Shown: one piece after another, positions 14,672-19,870 of the stretch | Layout of the letters: each line of letters starts with the position of its first letter | Numbering within the stretch: position 1 is the first letter of the stretch | DNA from: a virus | DNA length: 24,845 bases | Virus record (IMG/VR): IMGVR_UViG_3300022225_000004 | Coordinates: 1 to 24,845 of that record | Direction: 5' to 3' (one strand) | Program-made: the position numbers and the translations under genes | Notes under the pieces: model-generated | Database searches by the model: none | What the model was told of the DNA's origin: nothing | Seen by the model: the letters and a program-made list of their open reading frames with translations, nothing else

Positions 14672-14893
14672 ATGAAAAACGACAGGATTTTAAATGGTGA
14701 AAAAGTTACCAGAATACGAATATATGATTATCATAGCACTCCTAAGATTCGAGGATTATCAGGAGGGCAGATAAATGGTGAAACAATATTAGATAAAAAT
14801 GGAAGACCTTTGCCTTATAATAAAATTGGTGAGCTCGAAGACATCATTGACGTTGAAAATCAACCACGACGTAAAAATAGATCTAAAAAATAA
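14672..14893 (+). CDS. Small basic protein of unknown function
   Basis: A 73-residue soluble protein with a strand-rich front (KVTRIRIYDYHSTPKIRG), a GGQINGETILDKNGRPLPY middle that looks like beta-turns, and a basic tail (RRKNRSKK). The ribosome site is weak (CAGG). The 80 bases before it, 14591-14671, hold only a 10-codon frame. No family is recognised. The gene is followed after five bases by the 81-aa membrane protein. Confidence 0.55.
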   Translation: MKNDRILNGEKVTRIRIYDYHSTPKIRGLSGGQINGETILDKNGRPLPYNKIGELEDIIDVENQPRRKNRSKK

Positions 14894-14898
14894 TCTCA

Positions 14899-15144
14899 AT
14901 GAACTTATTAAACAACATGGATAACTGGCTATACAAATATCAAGAACAACAATTACACTTTTTTTGGGCGTTTAGTGTTACAACATTAGCAGTATTTTGG
15001 AAACCTTTATTAATATCTGGGTTAGTTGTTACTGTTGGTAAAGAAATATGGGATGCACAAAATCCACCACATAAGTTTTCATGGAACGATGTGAAATGGG
15101 GAGTAATTGGTTGGGTAGTTGGACTGCTAATAGTGGGGGCGTAG
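14899..15144 (+). CDS. Small two-span membrane protein
   Basis: An 81-residue protein with two membrane spans, about residues 25-45 (AVFWKPLLISGLVVTVGKEI) and 66-81 (WGVIGWVVGLLIVGA). The sequence GKEIWDAQNPPHKFSWNDVK between the spans recalls DUF2279/YfiM-like small envelope proteins, which have a KEhhD...FSWxDl pattern. A holin-like size and topology is another reading, but no lysis genes are nearby. Its last ten bases, including the stop, lie inside tRNA-Ala, so processing of that tRNA would cut the message. Confidence 0.65.
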   Translation: MNLLNNMDNWLYKYQEQQLHFFWAFSVTTLAVFWKPLLISGLVVTVGKEIWDAQNPPHKFSWNDVKWGVIGWVVGLLIVGA

Positions 15145-15210
15145 CTCATCTGGGAGAGCATATCCCTTGCACGGATAAGGTAGCAGGTTCGATCCCTGTC
15201 GCCTCCACCA
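15135..15210 (+). tRNA. tRNA-Ala (TGC)
   Basis: Acceptor GGGGGCG/CGCCTCC with one G-T pair, anticodon loop CTTGCAC giving TGC, T-arm GCAGG-TTCGATC-CCTGT, discriminator A, encoded CCA. The acceptor lacks the usual G3-U70 at the exact bacterial context, but G3 does pair with U. Overlaps the preceding coding region by ten bases. Confidence 0.94.
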
Positions 15211-15212
15211 GG

Positions 15213-15288
15213 GCGAGTGTAGCTCAGCTGGTAGAGCGCAACCTTGCCAAGGTTGAGGTCGAGAGTTCGAGTCTCTTCACTCGCTCCA
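15213..15288 (+). tRNA. tRNA-Gly (GCC)
   Basis: Acceptor GCGAGTG/CACTCGC, anticodon loop TTGCCAA giving GCC, T-loop TTCGAGT, discriminator T and encoded CCA. Two bases separate it from tRNA-Ala. Confidence 0.96.
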
Positions 15289-15294
15289 GGTAAT

Positions 15295-15438
15295 ATGATG
15301 TATACAGTTAAAATAGGCCAAAAATCAGTTTTCAAAACAAGTAAATTAAAAGAAGCATTTAGAGTTGTCAGAGATATTCTTAACAAAGGACAGACCGATG
15401 TATATCTATATGGAGGACGAATAGGTAGTTGGAAATAA
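15295..15438 (+). CDS. Small basic protein of unknown function
   Basis: A 47-residue protein, MMYTVKIGQKSVFKTSKLKE at the start, with a beta-hairpin-like front and a helix (EAFRVVRDILNKG) followed by a short strand. The start is the first of two adjacent ATGs seven bases after the tRNA-Gly CCA; an extension upstream in this frame would run through the tRNA and is rejected. The AGG at the tRNA end may serve as ribosome site. No family is recognised. Confidence 0.55.
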   Translation: MMYTVKIGQKSVFKTSKLKEAFRVVRDILNKGQTDVYLYGGRIGSWK

Positions 15439-15439
15439 T

Positions 15440-15766
15440 ATGCCAATATATGAATATAAATGTGAAGATTGTGGACATGAATTTGAAGAAATGCTTCATT
15501 TTTCAGAAAGAAATAATCCGTTAAATAATCAGTGTTCAATACGAATATTTGATCGTAATCATGAGCCTCAATGTTTTGATTGTAAAGGGAAAATACATTT
15601 AAAAATGAGTATGAGTTCCTTTCATTTAAAAGGTGGTGGTTGGTACAAAGATGGATATGAATCAAAACTAGAAAAGAAAGAAGAAAAGAAAGAAGAAAAG
15701 AAACCAGAGGCAAAGGATGATAAAAAACCGAAAGCAAAAGACGATACAAAGGCGAGTGTCGTATAA
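15440..15766 (+). CDS. FmdB-family zinc-ribbon protein with charged tail
   Basis: A 108-residue protein opening MPIYEYKCEDCGHEFEEM, the standard FmdB start. C8-x2-C11 and C45-x2-C48 supply four zinc ligands. The MSMSSFHLKGGGWYKDGY segment after the ribbon is the usual FmdB end. A tail of alternating Lys and Glu/Asp repeats (about residues 77-105) follows and is expected to be disordered. Family members are annotated as regulators but their role is uncertain. The gene starts one base after the upstream stop, and its last 15 bases form the 5' acceptor strand and D-arm of the Gly(TCC) tRNA sequence. Confidence 0.82.
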   Translation: MPIYEYKCEDCGHEFEEMLHFSERNNPLNNQCSIRIFDRNHEPQCFDCKGKIHLKMSMSSFHLKGGGWYKDGYESKLEKKEEKKEEKKPEAKDDKKPKAKDDTKASVV

Positions 15767-15825
15767 TGGTATTACCTTAGGCTTCCAACTTAAAGACGCA
15801 GGTTCGAATCCGGCCTGGGGAGCCA
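15752..15825 (+). tRNA. tRNA-Gly (TCC)-like, with mismatched acceptor stem
   Basis: The 5' half is a good Gly(TCC): acceptor strand GCGAGTG (identical to that of tRNA-Gly GCC), GTATAATGGTATTAC D-arm, and loop CTTCCAA with anticodon TCC. The 3' acceptor strand is CTGGGGA with discriminator G, which cannot pair with GCGAGTG and would not suit glycine. The last twelve bases match those of tRNA-Asn (16678-16689) at eleven positions. The T-stem also has one A-G mismatch. It is either a pseudogene or a recombinant tRNA. Confidence 0.6.
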
Positions 15826-15854
15826 AATAAACAATACTACAAAAGAGAAATATT

Positions 15855-16037
15855 ATGGCAGAAAAAGATGAAGGCTATGAAATGGCAACACAAGTCTTTC
15901 TATATATATTTGCGGGATGTGTGTTGTTCATGATTGCATCAATACTAATAGGATTATTTGAGGTTATTCCTATTGGATCTTATGGTGATATGACCAAATT
16001 TTGTATTAATTTCTTCTATCAATCGAATTGCTTCTAA
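15855..16037 (+). CDS. Small single-span membrane protein
   Basis: A 60-residue protein with an acidic N-terminus (MAEKDEGYEM), one membrane span of about 22 residues (FLYIFAGCVLFMIASILIGLF, residues 15-35) and a short C-terminal tail with two cysteines. It is probably an inner-membrane protein with the N-terminus in the cytoplasm or, given its charge, outside. A weak AGAG site precedes the ATG. One of several small membrane proteins set between tRNA genes here. No family is recognised. Confidence 0.6.
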   Translation: MAEKDEGYEMATQVFLYIFAGCVLFMIASILIGLFEVIPIGSYGDMTKFCINFFYQSNCF

Positions 16038-16069
16038 GTCATAATTAGGCGATTGGTTAAATTAAAATT

Positions 16070-16235
16070 GATTTGTTAGGTAAATGACACTAAAGCCAGG
16101 TCGGAGGGACGGACTCCTAATCCCTGAATGTGAATACGTGCTCTACCTAGATGAAGTTAAAACACCTCTCCAAAAAGACCCATAGTACGTGCATAGGGTT
16201 GAGGTTAGGTTAGTCTAGGCTCTGCCTAACAAATC
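16070..16235 (+). ncRNA. Candidate structured non-coding RNA, about 166 nt
   Basis: No credible frame exists in 16038-16245, but the sequence has strong pairing. GATTTGTTAGG (16070-16080) pairs perfectly with CCTAACAAATC (16225-16235), closing the whole element. Inside are a nested hairpin in which CAGG pairs with CCTG and GGAG with CTCC (about 16098-16126), a 6-bp helix CCTAGA (16146-16151) with TCTAGG (16214-16219), and a third arm with GACCC (16177-16181) and GGGTT (16196-16200), extended by CCTC/GAGG. A U-rich run (CTTTTATTATT) follows on the plus strand. It does not show tmRNA, SRP or RNase P signatures. It sits ten bases upstream of tRNA-Asp, so it may be processed from the tRNA transcript. 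Confidence 0.6.
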
Positions 16236-16245
16236 TTTTATTATT

Positions 16246-16322
16246 GGTCCCATCGTCTAGGCGGCCTAGGACACCGGCCTGTCACGCCGGCAACATGGGT
16301 TCGAATCCCATTGGGACCGCCA
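16246..16322 (+). tRNA. tRNA-Asp (GTC)
   Basis: Acceptor GGTCCCA/TGGGACC, anticodon loop CTGTCAC giving GTC with a strong CCGGC/GCCGG stem, T-loop TTCGAAT, discriminator G, encoded CCA. Confidence 0.96.
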
Positions 16323-16325
16323 CAC

Positions 16326-16401
16326 AGGGGTTTAGCTCAGTTGGGAGAGCGCCTGTTTTACACGCAGATTGTCACTGGTTCGATTCCAGTAACCCCTACC
16401 A
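16326..16401 (+). tRNA. tRNA-Val (TAC)
   Basis: Acceptor AGGGGTT/AACCCCT, anticodon loop TTTACAC giving TAC, T-arm ACTGG-TTCGATT-CCAGT, discriminator A, encoded CCA. The outermost anticodon-stem pair is a C-A mismatch. Three bases separate it from tRNA-Asp. Confidence 0.94.
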
Positions 16402-16411
16402 TGTTAAGTTG

Positions 16412-16428
16412 ATACGCTTAAAGCGTAT
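16412..16428 (+). terminator. Small hairpin after tRNA-Val
   Basis: ATACGC (16412-16417) pairs with GCGTAT (16423-16428) around TTAAA. There is no U-run. It may mark the 3' end of the Asp-Val precursor or a processing point before the 47-aa gene. Confidence 0.35.
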
Positions 16429-16464
16429 GATACAAAAAACATTAACTTATAGAAAGGTATAACA

Positions 16465-16608
16465 ATGGAATGTATTACACTAGCAAATGATATAATATCA
16501 ATGTATTCAACAAATATGATCATCGGACTTATACTCTTTACAGGGATGGGAGCTTGTTTAGGAGTTATTTTTGAAAAAGCTCTAAATAAAGAAAAGGTCT
16601 TATTTTAA
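16465..16608 (+). CDS. Small single-span membrane protein
   Basis: A 47-residue protein, MECITLANDIISMYSTNM at the start, with one long hydrophobic span (IIGLILFTGMGACLGVIF, residues 19-36) containing a GxGxxxG packing motif and a basic tail. An AAAGG site precedes the ATG. It ends four bases before tRNA-Asn. No family is recognised; the small glycine-rich span would suit an oligomeric inner-membrane peptide. Confidence 0.6.
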   Translation: MECITLANDIISMYSTNMIIGLILFTGMGACLGVIFEKALNKEKVLF

Positions 16609-16612
16609 TTAT

Positions 16613-16689
16613 TCCTCGGTAGCTCAGTTGGTAGTAGCAACAGACTGTTAATCTGTAGGTCGCTGGTTCGAGTCCAGCCCGGGGAGCCA
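16613..16689 (+). tRNA. tRNA-Asn (GTT)
   Basis: Acceptor TCCTCGG/CCGGGGA, class I short variable loop, anticodon loop CTGTTAA giving GTT with purine 37, T-arm GCTGG-TTCGAGT-CCAGC, discriminator G (Asn identity), encoded CCA. This is the canonical Asn tRNA, in contrast to 6769-6860. Confidence 0.95.
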
Positions 16690-16691
16690 AT

Positions 16692-16768
16692 GTTGACAGT
16701 AGTTCAATTGGTAGAGCATTGGATTGTGGTTCCAAAGGTTGCGAGTTCGAGCCTCGTCTGTCAACCCA
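16692..16768 (+). tRNA. tRNA-His (GTG)
   Basis: Anticodon loop TTGTGGT gives GTG. The acceptor TTGACAG/CTGTCAA carries the extra G-1 paired to C73 that marks His tRNAs; CCA is encoded. Two bases separate it from tRNA-Asn. Confidence 0.95.
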
Positions 16769-16786
16769 ATTATAAAAGGAGTAATT

Positions 16787-16876
16787 ATGAATAATAATCA
16801 AATGTTTGTAATAACAATAGTAGGAATAGTAGTTGTAGTAGCCATAGCAATGATTGTTGTTTGGTATTTCATTTAA
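16787..16876 (+). CDS. 29-residue membrane peptide
   Basis: A strong AAAGGAG site six bases upstream opens MNNNQMFVITIVGIVVVVAI, a polar start followed by one continuous membrane span and a short WYFI end. It fills the gap between tRNA-His and tRNA-Ile. The good ribosome site and clean composition support a real gene although it is very short. No family is recognised. Confidence 0.6.
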   Translation: MNNNQMFVITIVGIVVVVAIAMIVVWYFI

Positions 16877-16881
16877 AGTAA

Positions 16882-16958
16882 AGGCGTGTAGTTCAGCTGG
16901 TTAGAACGCCACTCTGATATGGTGGAGGTCGTTGGTTCAAATCCAACCGCGCCTACCA
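16882..16958 (+). tRNA. tRNA-Ile (GAT)
   Basis: Acceptor AGGCGTG/CGCGCCT, anticodon loop CTGATAT giving GAT, T-arm GTTGG-TTCAAAT-CCAAC, discriminator A, encoded CCA. It starts five bases after the stop of the 29-aa peptide. Confidence 0.95.
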
Positions 16959-16963
16959 TAAAA

Positions 16964-16971
16964 AATAAATA
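16964..16971 (+). promoter_or_regulatory. Late promoter box
   Basis: AATAAATA in the context AAATAAATACATTG, just behind tRNA-Ile and nine bases before the ATG of the 41-aa frame. Confidence 0.45.
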
Positions 16972-16979
16972 CATTGTAT

Positions 16980-17105
16980 ATGAAAGTCATCGCCAAAAAT
17001 TCCAAAGATGCTGAAAGCGTTTGGAAACATAACCACCCTGCACAAATTTCCTCACACGAGTTATACCTAATTTCAATTACAATTAATACCGCACAAAAGC
17101 AATAA
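16980..17105 (+). CDS. 41-residue frame of unknown function
   Basis: The frame reads MKVIAKNSKDAESVWKHNHP and continues to TAA at 17105, ending inside the next late box. There is no ribosome site; with the late box only nine bases upstream the message would be nearly leaderless. The composition is plausible for a small basic protein, but support is limited. Confidence 0.35.
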   Translation: MKVIAKNSKDAESVWKHNHPAQISSHELYLISITINTAQKQ

Positions 17106-17108
17106 ATA
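17101..17108 (+). promoter_or_regulatory. Late promoter box before the 277-aa gene
   Basis: AATAAATA in the context GCAATAAATATG, 24 bases before the ATG at 17132. Confidence 0.5.
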
Positions 17109-17131
17109 TGTATATCCTTGTGAGATAACAT

Positions 17132-17965
17132 ATGCGAGCACGTGAATTACTATTTGAAATAAGAGACGTACCTCAGGTTCAGAAAGCATTACCTGGTGAT
17201 TACGATACTGGACTGGCCGGAAGCGGTCAATCGACTCAGGATAGAAAAGCACGTAATCAAATATTTTTAGGTAGATATAAACGTTATTCCGTTTGGACAC
17301 ACGATTTACGGCAAGAAGGAGACACATCTCATGAGTATGATATTGAAGTTACTACAAACCGCAGACCTTATATTGTCGGTTTAAGCATTCATTTAGAACC
17401 ATATACTATGTATATTGAAAAAGATAAGCAAGACGTAGAAGGTCACAAAGTTCATATGGTTGAAAAAATGCCCGATGGTCCGGGTTCTGAGATAGACATG
17501 GTAGATTTTTATATTTGGACTATGAATACATTAGGTACTACTATGATATCAGATAGTAAACAAAGTAAAGGTGGTGCTTCAATATGGAAAAGATTAGCAA
17601 GTGATCCTCGAGTTAATGTGTTTGGATACTCGCCAACAACTTCTGAGATTAGTCAAGTAGATGACGAAGGTGATGCCGATTTATGGGATACATGGGCAGG
17701 TAGCGACAAAGAAATAGTAGATCAGGCTAATTCTGCAAGAAAATCTGCATGGGGAACGGTAAATTTAGATGACGCAGTTTGGCAAGTGCATAAAGACTGG
17801 CACGATGGTGTTATAACAAAAGATGAAGCCAAACAAAAAGAAGAAGAAATGAGAGCTCAAGAACTAGCAATACGCCAGGAAGCAGATAACGCTAGACAAG
17901 GTCAACATGATTCAGTACATTATATGTTATTTGCAGTTCCTAGCAATAAAAGTAAACATACTTAA
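17132..17965 (+). CDS. Probable virion-associated protein of unknown function
   Basis: A 277-residue soluble protein opening MRARELLFEIRDVPQ, an N-terminus shared by several small late proteins of marine T4-like phages. The middle has DFYIWTMNTLGTTMISDSKQ and KGGASIWKRLASDPRVNVFGY, a pattern (SDxxQSxGGxxLWxxL) that I have seen in phage proteins of unassigned function. The C-terminal 60 residues are a charged helix (KDEAKQKEEEMRAQELAIRQ) likely to form a coiled coil. A late box lies upstream, consistent with a structural or packaged protein. The activity is unknown. Confidence 0.65.
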   Translation: MRARELLFEIRDVPQVQKALPGDYDTGLAGSGQSTQDRKARNQIFLGRYKRYSVWTHDLRQEGDTSHEYDIEVTTNRRPYIVGLSIHLEPYTMYIEKDKQDVEGHKVHMVEKMPDGPGSEIDMVDFYIWTMNTLGTTMISDSKQSKGGASIWKRLASDPRVNVFGYSPTTSEISQVDDEGDADLWDTWAGSDKEIVDQANSARKSAWGTVNLDDAVWQVHKDWHDGVITKDEAKQKEEEMRAQELAIRQEADNARQGQHDSVHYMLFAVPSNKSKHT

Positions 17966-17969
17966 GAAA

Positions 17970-18197
17970 ATGAAATCATTATGTAGTTTAATAATGATAA
18001 CAATGTTGTTAAGTTGCTCTGAACCCCCGATGTATATAAAAACTGATAACCATATATACATATGCAAAATGGGTTGTCAAAATTATCCTTCCTGGTTGAA
18101 AAACCCGAAGGTAAAAACAAAATTATGGAAACCAAAAAAGTATGAGGCACCTCATTGCTTTGATCAATGTAAAAATAAACCAATAAGGCGGAGATAA
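17970..18197 (+). CDS. Small cysteine-rich lipoprotein
   Basis: A 75-residue protein. The start at 17970 is chosen because MKSLCSLIMITMLLSC is a clean lipoprotein signal with lipobox LLSC (C16); the longer frame from 17907 overlaps the previous gene. The mature part is short and basic with four cysteines (ICKMGC, HCFDQC), spaced as two pairs, suggesting disulfides in the periplasm. It starts four bases after the 277-aa gene. No family is recognised. Confidence 0.65.
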   Translation: MKSLCSLIMITMLLSCSEPPMYIKTDNHIYICKMGCQNYPSWLKNPKVKTKLWKPKKYEAPHCFDQCKNKPIRRR

Positions 18198-18206
18198 TGG
18201 TGATAT

Positions 18207-18425
18207 GTGGGAATAATTAAATGGTTGTTTGGAATAATAATAGGTATCATCTTTTTTTACATTCTATTTATAATAGTAAATAGTAAGGTGCAAGAACAAA
18301 AAAATAAAAAATTACTTTTTCCGTGTGAATATATAAGTGGTAAATGTAAGGTAAAAGTTACAGAAAAAAACTGTTCAGGCGGATTACCAGATGCTTATTG
18401 CGAGAGAAAACTTAATGAGAGGTAA
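18207..18425 (+). CDS. Small membrane-anchored protein
   Basis: A 72-residue protein read from GTG; GGCGGAG lies 12 bases upstream, a little far, so the start is not certain. One N-terminal span (WLFGIIIGIIFFYILFIIV, residues 6-24) is followed by a basic stretch and a domain with four cysteines (FPCEY, GKCKV, NCSGG, YCERK), probably disulfide-bonded in the periplasm. Together with the preceding cysteine-rich lipoprotein it could form an inner/outer membrane pair; this is inference only. Confidence 0.55.
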   Translation: MGIIKWLFGIIIGIIFFYILFIIVNSKVQEQKNKKLLFPCEYISGKCKVKVTEKNCSGGLPDAYCERKLNER

Positions 18426-18430
18426 TATGG

Positions 18431-18823
18431 ATGCCGGAACACAAGCATTTATTAATTAGAGCAGAAGTTAATAAACCTATTAAAGAAGAAAAAATACTTA
18501 AAAAATGGCTTAAAGATTTAGTTAAAAAAATTGATATGAAAATTATCAAAGGGCCATATATAGCATATGTATCTAAGGAAGGTAATAGAGGTATAACAGG
18601 TATTGTAGCAATAGAAACATCACATGTTGCAATTCATATATGGGACGAAGAAAGTCCTGCGTTAGTACAATTTGATGTATATTCTTGTGCTAATTTTTCA
18701 ACACACGAAGTTATAATGCATACAGCATTAATGGAACCAACAAAAGTAGAACATTTATTTATAAATAGAGGTAAGATTTTTGATATCGGTAATGTAAATA
18801 AATGGAGTATAACTAAGCCATAA
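18431..18823 (+). CDS. speD: S-adenosylmethionine decarboxylase-like proenzyme
   Basis: A 130-residue protein of the short prokaryotic AdoMetDC type, which self-cleaves to make a pyruvoyl group and decarboxylates SAM for spermidine synthesis. The core IETSHVAIHIWDEES contains S64 (future pyruvoyl), H65 and H69 at the spacing of the family's S63 and H68; C86 in DVYSCAN matches C83. The residue before the cleaved serine is Thr63, not the usual Glu, with Glu62 one place further back. SpeD is common in marine T4-like phages. GAGAGG precedes the ATG. Its 3' end overlaps the convergent membrane-protein gene by 11 bases. Confidence 0.88.
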   Translation: MPEHKHLLIRAEVNKPIKEEKILKKWLKDLVKKIDMKIIKGPYIAYVSKEGNRGITGIVAIETSHVAIHIWDEESPALVQFDVYSCANFSTHEVIMHTALMEPTKVEHLFINRGKIFDIGNVNKWSITKP

Positions 18824-19406
18824 AAATATGGTACTTGATAATAGTATAAATGAATCCTATAAAAAAGATTCCCATACCAATTTCATGTATTCTCCTATTG
18901 GCACTTATTACCATAGGGAACATAACACAAAGCATAATAACTCTGCCTAAAACTTTCGTAGAATAAAGCTCGCCTTGAAAGAACACAAAAAGGTTTCCTA
19001 TGAGTGCAACTTGTAATAACCATGCTAGTCCTAATATAACTCTATGATATTGGTAGTAATAATCTTTTAAATCAAGAGACTTCCCGGTATGATTTCGCGG
19101 AGTTAATATTTCAGATATCATGTACATTAAAAAAGGAACGAGGCAAAAAAGAACATAGGTGCCCAAGTTCCATCCGTCATTTGGAAAATAGTTTAAATTG
19201 GTTAGTGGATAACAAGTCCACCAAAATAACATGATTGTAAAAAGAGTGATGAAACAAAAAGCCGTATGTGGCCAGTAAAAGAAAACATCATCATCGGGAT
19301 CATTGTTATAGTTTTTGGCTAATAATTCAACAAGATTTGTCATCAATTTTACCATAGCCAAACCTAGTACCATGAAGGCCACGGCGCCAATATGCGAAAA
19401 TACCAT
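18813..19406 (-). CDS. Multi-spanning integral membrane protein
   Basis: A 197-residue protein with about six membrane segments, for example residues 4-24, 45-62, 84-98, 121-142, 153-170 and 177-195. Loops are short; one carries an acidic NNDPDDDV and another TPRNHTGKSLDLKDYYYQYH. No transporter or enzyme motif is recognised. It is the only minus-strand gene in 12085-24845. GGAGAC lies seven bases before the ATG inside a small hairpin, and a nearly identical ribosome site and ATG lie 44 bases further upstream in front of a four-codon frame. A late box lies at 19467-19474. Such a leader suggests translational control. Confidence 0.72.
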   Translation of the reverse strand: MVFSHIGAVAFMVLGLAMVKLMTNLVELLAKNYNNDPDDDVFFYWPHTAFCFITLFTIMLFWWTCYPLTNLNYFPNDGWNLGTYVLFCLVPFLMYMISEILTPRNHTGKSLDLKDYYYQYHRVILGLAWLLQVALIGNLFVFFQGELYSTKVLGRVIMLCVMFPMVISANRRIHEIGMGIFFIGFIYTIIKYHIFMA

Positions 19407-19462
19407 TTTTTTGTCTCCATAAGTAGGAGAGAAATTTATGGTAAATGCATTTTTTTGTCTCC
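19404..19462 (-). promoter_or_regulatory. Duplicated ribosome site with mini-ORF leader
   Basis: On the minus strand GGAGACAAAAAAATG occurs twice, at 19448-19462 and 19404-19418, 44 bases apart. The first copy opens a frame ATG CAT TTA CCA TAA (MHLP). Between them TCTCC (19426-19430) can pair with GGAGA of either copy; pairing with the second hides the ribosome site of the 197-aa gene. Confidence 0.55.
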
Positions 19463-19466
19463 TATG

Positions 19467-19474
19467 TATTTATT
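19467..19474 (-). promoter_or_regulatory. Late promoter box before the membrane-protein gene
   Basis: Minus-strand AATAAATA in the context AAAATAAATACATAGGAG, five bases before the first copy of the duplicated ribosome site. Confidence 0.5.
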
Positions 19475-19499
19475 TTATATACTATTTTTACTTTTTCGG

Positions 19500-19527
19500 T
19501 TGACATTATTGTTGTAGATAGTATAAT
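19500..19527 (+). promoter_or_regulatory. Sigma-70-like promoter, nearly leaderless
   Basis: TTGACA (19500-19505) and TATAAT (19522-19527) with a 16-base spacer; GATAG precedes and ATA follows the -10. The next ATG (19537) is only nine bases past the -10, so the transcript would have almost no leader. Confidence 0.78.
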
Positions 19528-19536
19528 ATATGTACT

Positions 19537-19713
19537 ATGAAAATATTTTTACTCGTTACTTTAGCATTCATGGCAGGATATGCATTCAGTTTTGTTAGTG
19601 CTGAATGGTATTATTTTTTAAATAGTAACTTTATTCATCTTTGTAGGTGGGCAGAATTACCAGATATAATTTGGATCTGGATGGATGAATGGGTTTTTTT
19701 TGGAGCGTTATAA
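19537..19713 (+). CDS. Small exported or membrane-anchored protein
   Basis: A 58-residue protein with a basic start (MKIF) and an N-terminal hydrophobic segment (LLVTLAFMAGYAFSFVSA, residues 5-22) that reads as a signal peptide with possible cleavage after VSA, or as an anchor. The remaining 36 residues are strikingly rich in Trp, Tyr and Phe (five Trp). Transcription from the promoter at 19500-19527 would start about two to three bases before the ATG, so translation is probably leaderless. The next gene starts two bases after its stop. No family is recognised. Confidence 0.6.
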   Translation: MKIFLLVTLAFMAGYAFSFVSAEWYYFLNSNFIHLCRWAELPDIIWIWMDEWVFFGAL

Positions 19714-19714
19714 T

Positions 19715-19867
19715 ATGTGTAGAATAAGATTATTTTTTGAATGTTCAGATGGATCAATGGGATTCGCCGAACACGTTATGAGATACGAAGATGACATTGC
19801 CGGTTTCATTAAACATTGGAAAACTGGTGGTCGAATGGTTATCACCGAACATATTGACTTGGTATAA
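19715..19867 (+). CDS. Small soluble protein of unknown function
   Basis: A 50-residue protein. The ATG at 19715 is preferred because GGAG lies about ten bases upstream and it abuts the previous stop; an earlier in-frame ATG lies inside the previous gene. Sequence opens MCRIRLFFECSDGSMGFAEH and reads as a compact alpha/beta miniprotein. It sits three bases before the HNH gene in one early operon. No family is recognised. Confidence 0.55.
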   Translation: MCRIRLFFECSDGSMGFAEHVMRYEDDIAGFIKHWKTGGRMVITEHIDLV

Positions 19868-19870
19868 AAT

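Noticed and set aside
15244-15294. Upstream extension of the 47-aa gene
   Set aside because: The extension would start inside tRNA-Gly(GCC); the paired ATGs at 15295 just after the tRNA are a better start.
14940-15749. A 269-codon minus-strand reading frame
   Set aside because: It runs antisense through two tRNA genes and several small plus-strand genes with ribosome sites, and its translation has low-complexity, non-protein-like content.
16070-16235. tmRNA or SRP RNA as an identity for the structured RNA
   Set aside because: No tRNA-like end with TTCGA loop, no tag-coding frame and no GGAA-tetraloop SRP core are visible.
17907-17969. Longer start for the cysteine-rich lipoprotein
   Set aside because: It would overlap the 277-aa gene and bury the lipoprotein signal, which begins cleanly at 17970.
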